DNA of 64,000 nt, from the NCBI GenBank assembly GCA_937859595.1, contig CALMAH010000011.1, positions 124,001-188,000 of the forward strand, given 5' to 3'. This DNA comes from an uncultured Acidobacteriota bacterium. Lineage in GTDB: Bacteria > Acidobacteriota > Blastocatellia > Pyrinomonadales > Pyrinomonadaceae. The position numbers and the translations under genes were made by a program. Positions 8,617-16,737 of the stretch are shown piece after piece. Within the stretch, counting starts at the first letter, position 1. Each line of letters begins with the position of its first letter. The notes under the pieces are model-generated. The model was not told the DNA's origin. It searched no databases and saw only the letters and a program-made list of their open reading frames with translations.

Positions 8617-9762
8617 TCACGGTTCAAGAATGTGGGCGGCGGAGCTAGCGCGGATCCTCTCATCATAACCACCGAGCAACAACACCCGTCCGTCGCGGAG
8701 AAGCGTGGCCGTCGCGAAGAATGCGGCACTCGCGAACGGGTCACCAAATAGCTCTGCCTCGCCGCTCGCCGGGTCGAATATCTCTGCACGAGCTGCCCCA
8801 CCGGCTATCAACACCTTTCCATTACTGAGCAGTACACTTGCACCCTGCAACTTGTACCTACTCAGTTTCATATCTCCGACCTTACGAAAGCTGCCGCTTT
8901 TGGGGTCGTACGCCTCAACCGAAGTGTAGGTCCCTTCACTGTCGCGCTCATCCGAACCGCCTATGATCAGAACCTTTCCGTCTTGCAATGGCACTGCATC
9001 GTGTTTGTGTCGGCGGATCGTCATTTCACCTGTCTGGCTAAATGAACCTGTTGACGGGTCATAGACCTCGGTGCTGGAATAGATGGTTATGGCCGAGCGT
9101 CTTCCACGGTGCCCGCCTGTGATAAGAACTTTCCCATCGCTCATTAAGGAAGCTGTGTGCGACTCGCGGGCAAATGCCATGCTGCCTGTGCTTTCGAAAA
9201 CATTTTTCTGCGGGTCATATAGTTCGGCATCGGGCAGAAATGTCCAGCCTCTTCCCACACCACCCGCAAGCAGGACCTTGCCGTTCTCGAGAAGCACGGC
9301 GGTATGCCCGCTCCTTGGCATCGTCATCCTGCCGGCAGCGGTAAATTTCCCTGTTTTAGGGTCGAAGATCTCCGCAGAATCAAGATAGTCACCGTCATAT
9401 CCGCCCGCTATTAAGACCCGTCCGTCCCGGAGAAGGGTCGCGGTATGGCTTGCCCGTCGGGCGTTCATCTTACCGACAGATGAGAAGCTGTTCGTTCTTG
9501 GGTCAAATACCTCAGACTCGGACAGGCCGCGCTGGCCGTCCGAGAATCCTCCAGTAATGAACACTCTGCCGTCTGGAAGGAGGACCGAGCTGTGGACGGC
9601 GCGGCTGATGGTCATCTGGCCTCGATCTCCTTTGCTTATGGCCTCATGCAAGGACTTGTGTTCACCATTATCAGAAAGACCGGCAACACAATTTGCAAAC
9701 ATAAACAGACAAGATGACATCACGAAAGCGAGCTGACCAAATAGCATAGTTCTTTTCCTCAT
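8617..9762 (-). CDS. Secreted kelch-repeat beta-propeller protein
   Basis: The 381-residue protein has an N-terminal signal peptide (QLAFVMSSCLFMFANCVAG) followed by about seven tandem kelch-type blades. Each blade carries a variant of LLxDGxVLIAGG followed by SAEIFDPKTGxF, for example LPDGRVFITGG, LRDGRVLIAGG, LENGKVLLAGG and LSNGKVLIAGG. This should fold into one six- or seven-bladed propeller. Such proteins in Acidobacteriota are often exported and mediate binding; some relatives are galactose-oxidase-like, but no copper-site Tyr/Cys pair can be picked out here, so no enzyme activity is claimed. It is divergent from the GNAT gene at 9960 and convergent with the DUF1015 gene. Confidence 0.88.
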   Translation of the reverse strand: MRKRTMLFGQLAFVMSSCLFMFANCVAGLSDNGEHKSLHEAISKGDRGQMTISRAVHSSVLLPDGRVFITGGFSDGQRGLSESEVFDPRTNSFSSVGKMNARRASHTATLLRDGRVLIAGGYDGDYLDSAEIFDPKTGKFTAAGRMTMPRSGHTAVLLENGKVLLAGGVGRGWTFLPDAELYDPQKNVFESTGSMAFARESHTASLMSDGKVLITGGHRGRRSAITIYSSTEVYDPSTGSFSQTGEMTIRRHKHDAVPLQDGKVLIIGGSDERDSEGTYTSVEAYDPKSGSFRKVGDMKLSRYKLQGASVLLSNGKVLIAGGAARAEIFDPASGEAELFGDPFASAAFFATATLLRDGRVLLLGGYDERIRASSAAHILEP

Positions 9763-9959
9763 TTACGATCCGGCAAATTGCCGAATGCAGCGATATCGTT
9801 CACGAAGTACCGAAGACCGCCTTGCGGCCTTTCCTCAAGTAGAAGACACCGGCCGTCCAACTTTTGTGACGGATGTCCCACGAGACCGCTCTGATCACAA
9901 GACACCGGCTGTGGTAAACTTTGTCGATGGCATAAGGCAAGAATATCGTCTCGGGATGC

Positions 9960-10481
9960 GTGACAATGATCGAAACAGATAGACTGCGATTCAGGCCGTT
10001 TGCACTTGAGGACCTGCCGCTCTTGATAGAGCAGCGTTCCGACCCGGATATGTACCGATATCTCGGCGGAACGCGCCGGCAAAATCCCGAGGAACTCGCC
10101 AAGAGGATCCAGTTCTATATCTCCTGCTTTGAAACACACGGCTTTGCAATGTGTCCGATGATATTGAAAGAGACCGGCGAGATCATTGGAGGTGCCGGAC
10201 TGCAGCCGCTCGAGGAAAGCGGCGAGGTCGAGGTCGGTTATAACCTGATAAAGGAATATTGGGGGCGCGGAATAGGCACCGAGGCGGCACGAGCTTGGCT
10301 GGATCACGGCTTTCGCGATCTAGGCCTGGACCGCATCGTGGCGGTTGCGCACCCTGACAATATTGCTTCGAGGCGTATAATGGAAAAGTTAGGTCTTCGC
10401 TACGAAAAAACACAGGAGCATTATGGTGAGATGTGCGTTTTCTATGCTATATCAGCGGACGAATATCTCGCCGGGAAATAA
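9960..10481 (+). CDS. GNAT N-acetyltransferase, RimJ/RimL-like
   Basis: The 173-residue protein opens MTMIETDRLRFRPFALEDLPLL, the standard start of RimJ/RimL-type (Acetyltransf_3) acetyltransferases. It has the acetyl-CoA-binding motif A 'EYWGRGIGTEAA' at about 100-112 and the C-terminal 'NIASRRIMEKLGLRYE' helix that completes the fold. It should transfer an acetyl group from acetyl-CoA to an amine, the N terminus of a protein or a small molecule; the acceptor cannot be predicted. The start is GTG at 9960, with an internal ATG two codons later as an alternative. It ends 7 nt before the hydrolase gene at 10489, so the two are probably co-transcribed. Confidence 0.9.
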   Translation: MTMIETDRLRFRPFALEDLPLLIEQRSDPDMYRYLGGTRRQNPEELAKRIQFYISCFETHGFAMCPMILKETGEIIGGAGLQPLEESGEVEVGYNLIKEYWGRGIGTEAARAWLDHGFRDLGLDRIVAVAHPDNIASRRIMEKLGLRYEKTQEHYGEMCVFYAISADEYLAGK

Positions 10482-10488
10482 AAAAGAG

Positions 10489-11340
10489 ATGAGCAAATTG
10501 ATCCTCGGGGTGCTGATCCTTATCTCCCTTTCTACATTTGCGGCCGCCCAGTCGCCGAAGAGCAACTGGGCCAATCTGGAAAAGAGCAAGGTCCACTATT
10601 ACGACACCGGCAACCAACGCAGCCGTTCGGCGATCGTGTTTATCCACGGCTGGACGTGTAATGCTGACTTCTGGAAAGCAAGCTACAATGCGTTTCCGCA
10701 GCAGCGCGTTATAACCATCGACCTGATCGGCCACGGCAACAGCGACAAGCCCAACGCTATCTACAGCATGGACTTTTTCGCGAGGTCGGTTGAGGCAGTG
10801 CTGAACAAGGCGAAGGTTGACCGAGCCGTACTGGTAGGGCACAGCATGGGGACGCCGGTGGCTCGCCAATTCTATCGCCGCATTCCGAACAAGGTTGCCG
10901 GTATCGTCATCGTTGACGGAGCACTTCGGCCCTACCTGGATAGTGAGGTGTTCGAAAAGATGTTTGCACCGGTAAGGGAGAATTACGTGCGGAACGCACC
11001 GAGATTTTTGGACGGCATGCTCAGTTCGGTGAAGGACGCGGAATTGCGGGCGTGGATACGTGAACAGATGTTGGCGACACGGGCACCGGTCGCCCTGAGC
11101 GCAATGGATGGCATGGGCGACCCCACGATCTGGAACAACGACTCGATCAACGTTCCGGTGCTTGCGTTGATGGCCCGGTCCGAGGCGTGGAAAGACGACG
11201 AAGAGGAGTTTTTTCGATCGATCGCTCCGACGCTGGAATTTAAGATGTGGGACGACGCCAGCCACTTTCTGATGATGGAAAGGCCCGCGGAGTTCAACTC
11301 AGAGCTCTCTGCTTTCATTTCAAAATACAAGCTGCTCTAG
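10489..11340 (+). CDS. Exported alpha/beta hydrolase
   Basis: The 283-residue product has a signal peptide (LILGVLILISLSTFAAA) and an alpha/beta-hydrolase fold: oxyanion region FIHGWTCNADFW at 51-62, nucleophile elbow VGHSMG with Ser119, and catalytic His259 in DDASHFLMMERPAEF. The acid is probably in the GDP/ALMARSEAW region. The frame is open to 10423, but that start overlaps the GNAT gene by about 60 nt. The ATG at 10489 lies 7 nt after the GNAT stop, has a GGGA ribosome site and begins the signal peptide. The likely activity is ester or amide hydrolysis in the periplasm; the substrate is unknown. Confidence 0.9.
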   Translation: MSKLILGVLILISLSTFAAAQSPKSNWANLEKSKVHYYDTGNQRSRSAIVFIHGWTCNADFWKASYNAFPQQRVITIDLIGHGNSDKPNAIYSMDFFARSVEAVLNKAKVDRAVLVGHSMGTPVARQFYRRIPNKVAGIVIVDGALRPYLDSEVFEKMFAPVRENYVRNAPRFLDGMLSSVKDAELRAWIREQMLATRAPVALSAMDGMGDPTIWNNDSINVPVLALMARSEAWKDDEEEFFRSIAPTLEFKMWDDASHFLMMERPAEFNSELSAFISKYKLL

Positions 11341-11382
11341 AAGCGCAGGCGCATCGCCGTATCCTCACATTGACTGACACGG

Positions 11383-11910
11383 ATGAGACCAAGCTATCCA
11401 AAACTAGTTTTTGCGCTGCTCGCGGCCCTCTATTTTCTCTGGATCGCCTTTGACCCGATGCAGGGAAGTTTTCTCGATCTGGTCGATCTGCCAATTCACG
11501 AGACGGGCCATCTGATCTTTATGCCATTTGGCGAGTTCATGATGGTGGCGGGGGGCTCGATGTTTCAGGTGCTTTTTCCCGCGGTCTTTGTTGGATATTT
11601 CGTTTGGCAGGGAAAGCCGTATTCCGCGGCGATCGTTCTCTTTTGGGTCGGTCAGAGCATCATTAATGTCTGGGTCTATGCGTCGGATGCCGTGGTGATG
11701 CAGCTTGTGTTGACCAGCGGATTTACCGGTACGGAAGGCAGCTTTCACGACTGGAATTATCTTCTTACGGAGACCGGCCTTATTGATTCAACAAAGACTG
11801 TTGCTGGGCTGATCCGCGCCGCCGGCACGCTGGTCATAATCGCCGCGACGGTGCTGGCGGTTTACTATTCATTCTTCCCGTCCGAAGAAGAAACGACACA
11901 GGAGTTATGA
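11383..11910 (+). CDS. Multi-pass membrane protein with an HETGH motif (M50-like?)
   Basis: The 175-residue protein has about four hydrophobic segments. The first is residues 8-23 (LVFALLAALYFLWIAF). Directly after it comes DLPIHETGHLIF, an HExxH-type zinc motif (HETGH, about 38-42) at the edge of a membrane segment, then VAGGSMFQVLFPAVFVGYFVW. HExGH followed by a Gly-rich hydrophobic segment is what site-2-protease (M50) relatives show, but the second metal-ligand motif (N/D-PDG) is not seen. It could therefore be an M50-like protein or an inactive relative. It begins a tight run: its stop overlaps the SDR start by four bases (ATGA). No function is claimed beyond possible metal binding. Confidence 0.75.
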   Translation: MRPSYPKLVFALLAALYFLWIAFDPMQGSFLDLVDLPIHETGHLIFMPFGEFMMVAGGSMFQVLFPAVFVGYFVWQGKPYSAAIVLFWVGQSIINVWVYASDAVVMQLVLTSGFTGTEGSFHDWNYLLTETGLIDSTKTVAGLIRAAGTLVIIAATVLAVYYSFFPSEEETTQEL

Positions 11911-12692
11911 CCACTTCTCTGATCACAGGAGCTTCGAGCGGGATCGGCGAGGCGTTCGCGCGGAGGCTTGCCGGTGCGGGCCGGGACCTATTTCTTGTTG
12001 CCCGTTCGGAGGACAAACTTCGCTCGCTATGCAAGGAACTTGCGGAAGAGCACGGGATACGTGCAGACCACGCCGCGATCGACCTTTCGAGCGAAGGCTC
12101 GGACCAGAAGCTTTTTGAGACTACGGAGAGTCGGGGCCTTGAGGTCGATCTGCTGATAAACAATGCCGGTTTCGGCTCAATGGGAGACTTTGCAGAACTG
12201 GATCTGGCCCGTGAATTGGAGATGATCCGACTGAACATAACCGCGCTGGTCGCTCTGTCGCACCGTTACCTTGCGGGGATGCGAATGCGTCGCTCGGGTG
12301 CGGTCATCAATGTTTCCTCGGCCGCGGGCTTTCAGCCGGTGCCGTTTATGGCGACGTATGCGGCGACAAAAGCATTTGTAACCTCATTTTCGGAGGCTAT
12401 CGCCGAAGAGAACCGTCCTTTCGGCATCCAGGTGCTGGCACTTTGCCCGGGTTCGACCAGCACGAATTTCTTTGAGGCCTCAAATATAGACCGAGCTCTG
12501 AAGATCAAAGGCCAGCAAACGGCCGATCAAGTGGTAGATACAGCACTCGCGGCGTTGAACGGACGGCGGGTCAAGGTAGTCTCGGGCTGGACAAATTATC
12601 TTGTAGCCTCGGCAACAAACCTTATCCCGAATTCATTCATAACACGTGTCGTCGGCCGCGGGCTGCGCTCACGATACCAGAAGGAACTATGA
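11907..12692 (+). CDS. Short-chain dehydrogenase/reductase (SDR)
   Basis: The 261-residue classical SDR has the cofactor motif TGASSGIG at residues 7-14, the NNAG motif in LLINNAGFGSMG, the catalytic Ser in INVSSAAG and the catalytic pair in YAATKAF (Tyr-x-x-x-Lys). The closest general subgroup is the DltE/'SDR family oxidoreductase' type with the CPGSTSTNFF loop. It should oxidise or reduce an alcohol/ketone using NAD(P); a basic Arg at about 29 hints at NADP(H), though that is weak evidence. It overlaps the upstream membrane-protein gene and the downstream MBL gene by ATGA junctions, so the three are almost certainly translated from one message. Confidence 0.93.
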   Translation: MTTSLITGASSGIGEAFARRLAGAGRDLFLVARSEDKLRSLCKELAEEHGIRADHAAIDLSSEGSDQKLFETTESRGLEVDLLINNAGFGSMGDFAELDLARELEMIRLNITALVALSHRYLAGMRMRRSGAVINVSSAAGFQPVPFMATYAATKAFVTSFSEAIAEENRPFGIQVLALCPGSTSTNFFEASNIDRALKIKGQQTADQVVDTALAALNGRRVKVVSGWTNYLVASATNLIPNSFITRVVGRGLRSRYQKEL

Positions 12693-13519
12693 GGGTAACC
12701 GTCCTAGGCAGCGGCTCCACCGGTAACGCGGTATTGATAGCCAGTGAAAAGACCCGTGTCCTGGTGGATGCCGGGCTAAGCGCCCGTGAGATCGTGCGGC
12801 GGCTGGTAGAGGTCGGCGTGGAGCCCGATTCTCTAGATGGAGTCCTGCTGACGCACGAACATACGGATCATGCGGGCGGGCTGCGGGTGCTGATGCGACA
12901 TGTAAATTGCCCGGTGTTTATCTCAGAACCGACTGAGGCCGCCTATTATTCATCACGAAGGGCCGCCAACAACGGAAGCAACGAGGGGCTGAAACGCAAA
13001 GAGGCGCTGGCGGACAGAACTGTTGAGATACGATCGAACGCCGAATTCACCATCGGAGATATCGATTTCGAGCCCTTTGCCGTGCCCCACGACGCGGCGG
13101 ATAATTTCGGGTTTGTTGCGAGGCGCGAGGGCGTTCGTATCGCGACCCTGATGGATTTCGGCCATTTCACTTCGCTGATAAAGGAAAAACTTCGGGGCTG
13201 TGATGTCATAGTCGTTGAGTCGAACCACAGTCGGGATATGCTCCGAGCGTGTCCGGTTTATTCGTGGGAGTTGAAGCAGCGGATAGCCTCGGATACCGGA
13301 CATCTTTCTAACGAGGACCTGGCAGATTGGCTTACGGAGGACTATGACGGCTCGGCGAGAGAGATCGTGCTCTCACATCTTTCGCAGCGGGCAAACGAGC
13401 CGAACTTAGCAAAGATCACTGCCGAGACGGCACTGACGATGCGTTCGCCGCTGTTTCGAGCGGAAACGCGGGTATCGATCTCGGAACCGAAAACCCCGAC
13501 GCCCTGGATCGAGTTTTAG
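12689..13519 (+). CDS. MBL-fold metallohydrolase, YycJ/WalJ-like
   Basis: The 276-residue protein starts MRVTVLGSGSTGNAVLI and has the metal motif THEHTDH (His56, His58, Asp60, His61), further metal His in VPHDA and a later ESNH. This order and the 'GSGSTGN' start match YycJ/WalJ, a family of metal-dependent 5'-3' exonucleases linked to DNA repair and cell-wall control. The C terminus also has HLSNEDLADW and VLSHLSQRANEP, both conserved in WalJ-like proteins. It is the last gene of the three-gene overlapping run; WalJ is not usually coupled to an SDR, so the operon is unusual. Cytosolic by lack of signal. Confidence 0.88.
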   Translation: MRVTVLGSGSTGNAVLIASEKTRVLVDAGLSAREIVRRLVEVGVEPDSLDGVLLTHEHTDHAGGLRVLMRHVNCPVFISEPTEAAYYSSRRAANNGSNEGLKRKEALADRTVEIRSNAEFTIGDIDFEPFAVPHDAADNFGFVARREGVRIATLMDFGHFTSLIKEKLRGCDVIVVESNHSRDMLRACPVYSWELKQRIASDTGHLSNEDLADWLTEDYDGSAREIVLSHLSQRANEPNLAKITAETALTMRSPLFRAETRVSISEPKTPTPWIEF

Positions 13520-13645
13520 ATGCCGGCGTGGTGCGGCTAAACGGGGGGACGACAAGCTTTGTTGCCATCGTTTTTGATGTGTTATTCTTTGAGGGAACGA
13601 TCTTTTGACGTGTGCTAACCCAATACAAAATAAGGAGATACGAAC

Positions 13646-13978
13646 ATGCCGGGTAAGTTTGAAATAAAAACGGGAAAGAACGGAAAAACGCACTTTAACC
13701 TAAAGGCTGCTAACAGCAAGGTGATACTGACGAGTGAAAAATACGAAACGCGAAGAGCCTGTGAGAACGGTATCGCCTCCGTCCGTAAGAACTCGCAAGT
13801 CGACGCCAGATTTGACCGCAAGACCGCAAAGGACGGCTCGCCGTATTTTGTGCTCAAGGCCGCGAACGGCGAGATCATCGGCAAAAGCGAGATGTATAGG
13901 ACCAAGCGTTCGATGGAAAACGGCATTGCTTCGGTGAAAAAGAATGCACCGGATGCGGCAGTCGTTGACGCAAAATAA
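13646..13978 (+). CDS. YegP-family protein with two DUF1508 repeats
   Basis: The 110-residue protein is a tandem of two DUF1508 modules, residues about 4-48 and 55-100. Each runs FEIKTGKNGKTHFNLKAANSK...SEKYETRRACENGIASVKKN. This is the typical length and duplication of YegP/UPF0339. The fold is a small beta-beta-alpha unit and the role is unknown, though family members are often abundant and stress-related. A strong AAGGAGAT ribosome site precedes the ATG, and a stem-loop terminator follows the stop by about 30 nt, so it is a free-standing, probably well-expressed gene. Confidence 0.93.
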   Translation: MPGKFEIKTGKNGKTHFNLKAANSKVILTSEKYETRRACENGIASVRKNSQVDARFDRKTAKDGSPYFVLKAANGEIIGKSEMYRTKRSMENGIASVKKNAPDAAVVDAK

Positions 13979-14006
13979 TCGCAGAAACACGACCGTAGAG
14001 GAGTGT

Positions 14007-14038
14007 GCCCCGGGCCGACCAACTCGGGGCTTTCTTTT
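14007..14038 (+). terminator. Intrinsic terminator of the YegP-family gene
   Basis: GCCCCG (14007-14012) pairs with CGGGGC (14025-14030) around a 12-nt loop and is followed by TTTCTTTTT. Confidence 0.8.
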
Positions 14039-14145
14039 TCCGCCAGTTCCGTTACGATCTTCTTCTCGTCTCCTCTTTGCGACTTCGCGACTTTGCGGGA
14101 TAATTTCGTTTGTTCTTAAGCAGACCCTTAAGTTAAGAAACAGTA

Positions 14146-15324
14146 ATGAACACCAAACGCATTCGACCCGGTATTGAGGTTTTGATCAAAGACAAGGCGA
14201 CCATGCTCGCCGGTCAACGCATCGGACTTGTTTGCAATCAGGCGACGGTCCTGCCCGATCTTCGCCACGCGGCCGACGTATTTTTCGAGCATCCGGAGAT
14301 CGAACTGACCACGCTCTTCGGCCCGCAGCACGGCATCCGCGGCGATGTGCAGGACAACATGATCGAGACCGACCACACGGTTGATAAACGTACCGGCCTG
14401 CCGATCTATTCGCTTTATAGCGAAACCCGCGAACCGACGGACACGATGCTCGAGAACGTGGACACCATCGTCTTCGATCTCCAGGACGTCGGCTGCCGCA
14501 TCTATACCTTTGTTTACACGATGGCGAACTGCATGCGAGCGGCGAAGCGGCTTAGCAAGCGCGTCATCGTCTGCGACCGCCCGAACCCGATCGGCGGCGT
14601 TGCAGTTGAAGGAAACGTTACCGAGCACGAGTTCAAGTCGTTCGTCGGCCAGTTTGAGATCCCGACACGCCACGGAATGACGACCGGCGAGCTCGCCCGG
14701 ATGTTCAACGAACATTTCGAAATCGGCTGTGAGCTTGAAGTGGTAAAGATGGACGGCTGGCGGCGTGAAATGTGGTTTGAGGAGACGGGCCTTCCGTGGG
14801 TGCTGCCCTCCCCCAATATGCCGACGGTCGATACGGCCGTCGTCTTTCCCGCAACGGTCCACATCGAAGGCACCGAACTCAGCGAAGGCCGCGGGACGAC
14901 CAAACCCTTTGAAATAAACGGAGCTCCGTTCATTGACGCCTACGATTGGGCCGCCGCTCTCGAAGCCTATGACTTTCCCGGCGTCGTTTTTCGCCAAACC
15001 AACTTCATCCCGACCTTCCAGAAGTGGGCCGGCCAACTCTGCGGCGGCGTCCAGATCCACGTCACCGACCGCGAGTCATTCACCCCCGTCATCGTCGGCA
15101 TCGCGATGATCAAAACCGCCTACGACCTCTACACCGACCATTTCGATTGGAAACGCGACCCCTACGAATACGTCTTCGACCAAAACCCCTTCGACGTCGT
15201 CTGCGGCACCGACAAGATCCGCCAAGCCATCGAATCCGCCATGCCGCTCAAAGACATCGAAGCCTCTTGGGCCGCCAGCCTAAACGACTTCGCCGAAGAG
15301 CGCCGACCTTTTCTGTTGTACTAG
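14146..15324 (+). CDS. namZ: DUF1343 / NamZ-like exo-beta-N-acetylmuramidase
   Basis: The 392-residue protein matches DUF1343 from end to end: GIEVLIKDKATMLAGQRIGLVCNQATV, FGPQHGIRGDVQDN, YSLYSETREPTDTMLENVD, FDLQDVGCRIYTFVYTM, CDRPNPIGG, the RHGMTTGELARM block and SPNMPTVDTAVVFPATVHIEGT. Bacillus NamZ, the founding member, removes MurNAc from the non-reducing ends of peptidoglycan fragments during muropeptide recycling. No signal peptide is seen here, whereas many homologues are exported, so cytosolic recycling or a missed upstream start is possible. A weak TTGTTC-18-TAAGAA element ends 6 nt before the ATG. It is transcribed alone; no other muropeptide genes are adjacent. Confidence 0.93.
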   Translation: MNTKRIRPGIEVLIKDKATMLAGQRIGLVCNQATVLPDLRHAADVFFEHPEIELTTLFGPQHGIRGDVQDNMIETDHTVDKRTGLPIYSLYSETREPTDTMLENVDTIVFDLQDVGCRIYTFVYTMANCMRAAKRLSKRVIVCDRPNPIGGVAVEGNVTEHEFKSFVGQFEIPTRHGMTTGELARMFNEHFEIGCELEVVKMDGWRREMWFEETGLPWVLPSPNMPTVDTAVVFPATVHIEGTELSEGRGTTKPFEINGAPFIDAYDWAAALEAYDFPGVVFRQTNFIPTFQKWAGQLCGGVQIHVTDRESFTPVIVGIAMIKTAYDLYTDHFDWKRDPYEYVFDQNPFDVVCGTDKIRQAIESAMPLKDIEASWAASLNDFAEERRPFLLY

Positions 15325-15510
15325 TGCTATTACCTTGCGGCTCGGACGATCTTAGAGTACTGCAGAAAGGGTGGCTCGCGAACCTCGCCAATGCCTGACT
15401 TCTACTTCGGCGCACACGCCGCTGTTGCCGGTTTTCACGTTCTTACCCGCGACCCTCGCCGGTTTAGACGGTATTTCCCGAGTGTCGAATTGATCGCACC
15501 GTGACGCCGT

Positions 15511-16224
15511 TCAAAATTTCTCCAGAAATCCAATAGAATACCCAATTCTTCTCGCTCGCGTTCGAACTCGACAACCGGGGTCCGAGTTGCAAGCTGCAAG
15601 GGCAAAGGCTTGAATCTCCCGATTCTCGGAATTTTCAGCAAGGTCCATCACGCCCCACCCGAAATCTCCAACGAAACTTAAATCCGCTCCGCGCGCAATC
15701 AACAGTTTCGCGGTATCAATATCCCGAGCTGCAATCGCCACCATTAGCATCGAACTGTGGTCTATACAGCACGAGAACGAGGAGTTTACGTCAACCCCGT
15801 TGTCTAGCAGCAATTTAACGACATCAGTTTGCTTACTCCAAATGGCGCGCGACCATGCCGGGACTAATCCGTTTCCACCGATCGTTGGCCATCCCGGCGA
15901 GTTCACATTGGCACCATCTCGTAACAACTGTCGGACCCTTTCAACATTACCCTCGCCGGCAGCATCAACGAGTTCTCTTTGTAGGGCAGAACACCGTTCG
16001 TCCACGATCTCGAAGTCCGAATAGCCGACTTGCATTGCTGTAACGTAAACAGTCTCCGACTTACATTGGTTCGCCGAGTCAACAACGATCGGTGCTTCCC
16101 GTGGAGAATCCTCCAAAATTACCGATGACACGAACGGGTTCGGAAAAAAAAGATAGGCAGCAAGGAGCAAGACCGCCCCAAGGAAGCCGGCGCCAAAGTA
16201 CCTTCCGATTTTCCGTTCTGCCAT
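15511..16224 (-). CDS. Membrane-anchored ankyrin-repeat protein
   Basis: The 237-residue protein has an N-terminal anchor (FGAGFLGAVLLLAAYLFFPNPF, about 9-30), a short linker with two Cys, and then ankyrin repeats from about residue 80: LQRELVDAAGEGNVERVRQLLRDGANVNSPG, WSKQTDVVKLLLDNGVDVNSS and MVAIAARDIDTAKLLIARGADLSFVG. Ankyrin repeats bind protein partners; with the anchor the domain should face the periplasm. The C-terminal tail has three Cys and is Arg rich. The gene lies at the downstream end of a rearranged stretch (fragments of duplicated genes and a higBA remnant just upstream). Confidence 0.85.
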   Translation of the reverse strand: MAERKIGRYFGAGFLGAVLLLAAYLFFPNPFVSSVILEDSPREAPIVVDSANQCKSETVYVTAMQVGYSDFEIVDERCSALQRELVDAAGEGNVERVRQLLRDGANVNSPGWPTIGGNGLVPAWSRAIWSKQTDVVKLLLDNGVDVNSSFSCCIDHSSMLMVAIAARDIDTAKLLIARGADLSFVGDFGWGVMDLAENSENREIQAFALAACNSDPGCRVRTRARRIGYSIGFLEKF

Positions 16225-16251
16225 CTTATCTCCTACGAATGCGGCCCGTCT

Positions 16252-16338
16252 TCAGTTCGCAGCTTTTGCAATCTCCAACAACACTTTTCCACCTCGCGGC
16301 GACAGCCGATACCCCGGCCTCAGACTCTCGGTCAGGCC
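16252..16338 (-). pseudogene. Orphan 3' fragment duplicating the end of the ASCH/winged-helix gene
   Basis: In one frame the minus strand reads GLTESLRPGYRLSPRGGKVL and eight more residues, then a stop. That copies the last residues of the protein encoded at 17142-17738 (GLTESLRPGYRLSPRGEKVL). A 25-bp core is identical between 16295-16319 and 17188-17212. There is no start codon and no upstream part of the gene, so it is a broken copy. It overlaps the last few bases of higA. Confidence 0.8.
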
Positions 16339-16640
16339 AACTTTGTTTCCATCGGTTGCCAAGTTTTAATGCCGGCAAGCGTTTTCGTCAGGGAATCTTT
16401 GGCTTTCGCGGCATCGTAATCCAATTGAAGGCCCGTCCAAAAATTTTCTGACATTCCGAAAAACTTCGAAAGCCGTAGGCCGGTATCGGGTGTAACGGAT
16501 CGCTTCCCGGCTACGATCTCGCCGATCCGCCGCTGAGCAACGCCGATCTCCTTCGCGAGCCGATACTGAGTGATGCCCATCGGTTTCAGAAATTCTTCAA
16601 GTAGGATCTCGCCAGGGTGCGGATAAGGAACCTTGCGCAT
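16332..16640 (-). CDS. higA: HigA-family antitoxin (XRE HTH), without an intact toxin
   Basis: The 102-residue product begins MRKVPYPHPGEILLEEFLKPMGITQYRLAKEIGV, the standard HigA start, followed by the HTH_3/XRE helix-turn-helix (TQYRLAKEIGVAQRRIGEIVAGKRSVTPDTGLRLSKFFG, about 27-67) and the family tail NFWTGLQLDYDAAKAK. HigA binds its own operator and neutralises the mRNA-cutting RelE-fold toxin HigB. The start at 16640 is chosen because a GGAG site lies 6 nt upstream and it gives the family N terminus; another in-frame ATG is at 16652. No full higB is present: only its last codons remain directly upstream, so this is an orphan antitoxin and possibly a regulator or anti-addiction gene. Confidence 0.92.
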   Translation of the reverse strand: MRKVPYPHPGEILLEEFLKPMGITQYRLAKEIGVAQRRIGEIVAGKRSVTPDTGLRLSKFFGMSENFWTGLQLDYDAAKAKDSLTKTLAGIKTWQPMETKLA

Positions 16641-16651
16641 AACACTCTCCA

Positions 16652-16723
16652 TTAATGATAGTCCACGATCTCGACCTCTGTCGGCCCGGACGGCGAATTG
16701 AGGAGCAATTCAATATTGCGCAT
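16652..16723 (-). pseudogene. Remnant of the higB toxin 3' end (or 23-residue small ORF)
   Basis: A 23-codon frame with a good GAGGGGG ribosome site ends in SGPTEVEIVDYH. That is the C-terminal signature seen in HigB/RelE-type toxins, and its position directly before higA (stop TAA shared with an ATG as TAATG) is the normal higB-higA junction. The first 11 residues (MRNIELLLNSP) are not HigB-like. The simplest reading is an internal deletion of higB that left only the last dozen codons; translation of the short frame may still couple to higA. Confidence 0.65.
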
Positions 16724-16737
16724 CGAGATCGCCCCCT

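Noticed and set aside
14128..15060. 310-codon minus-strand frame over namZ
   Set aside because: Complete antisense to the DUF1343 gene, with no family motif.
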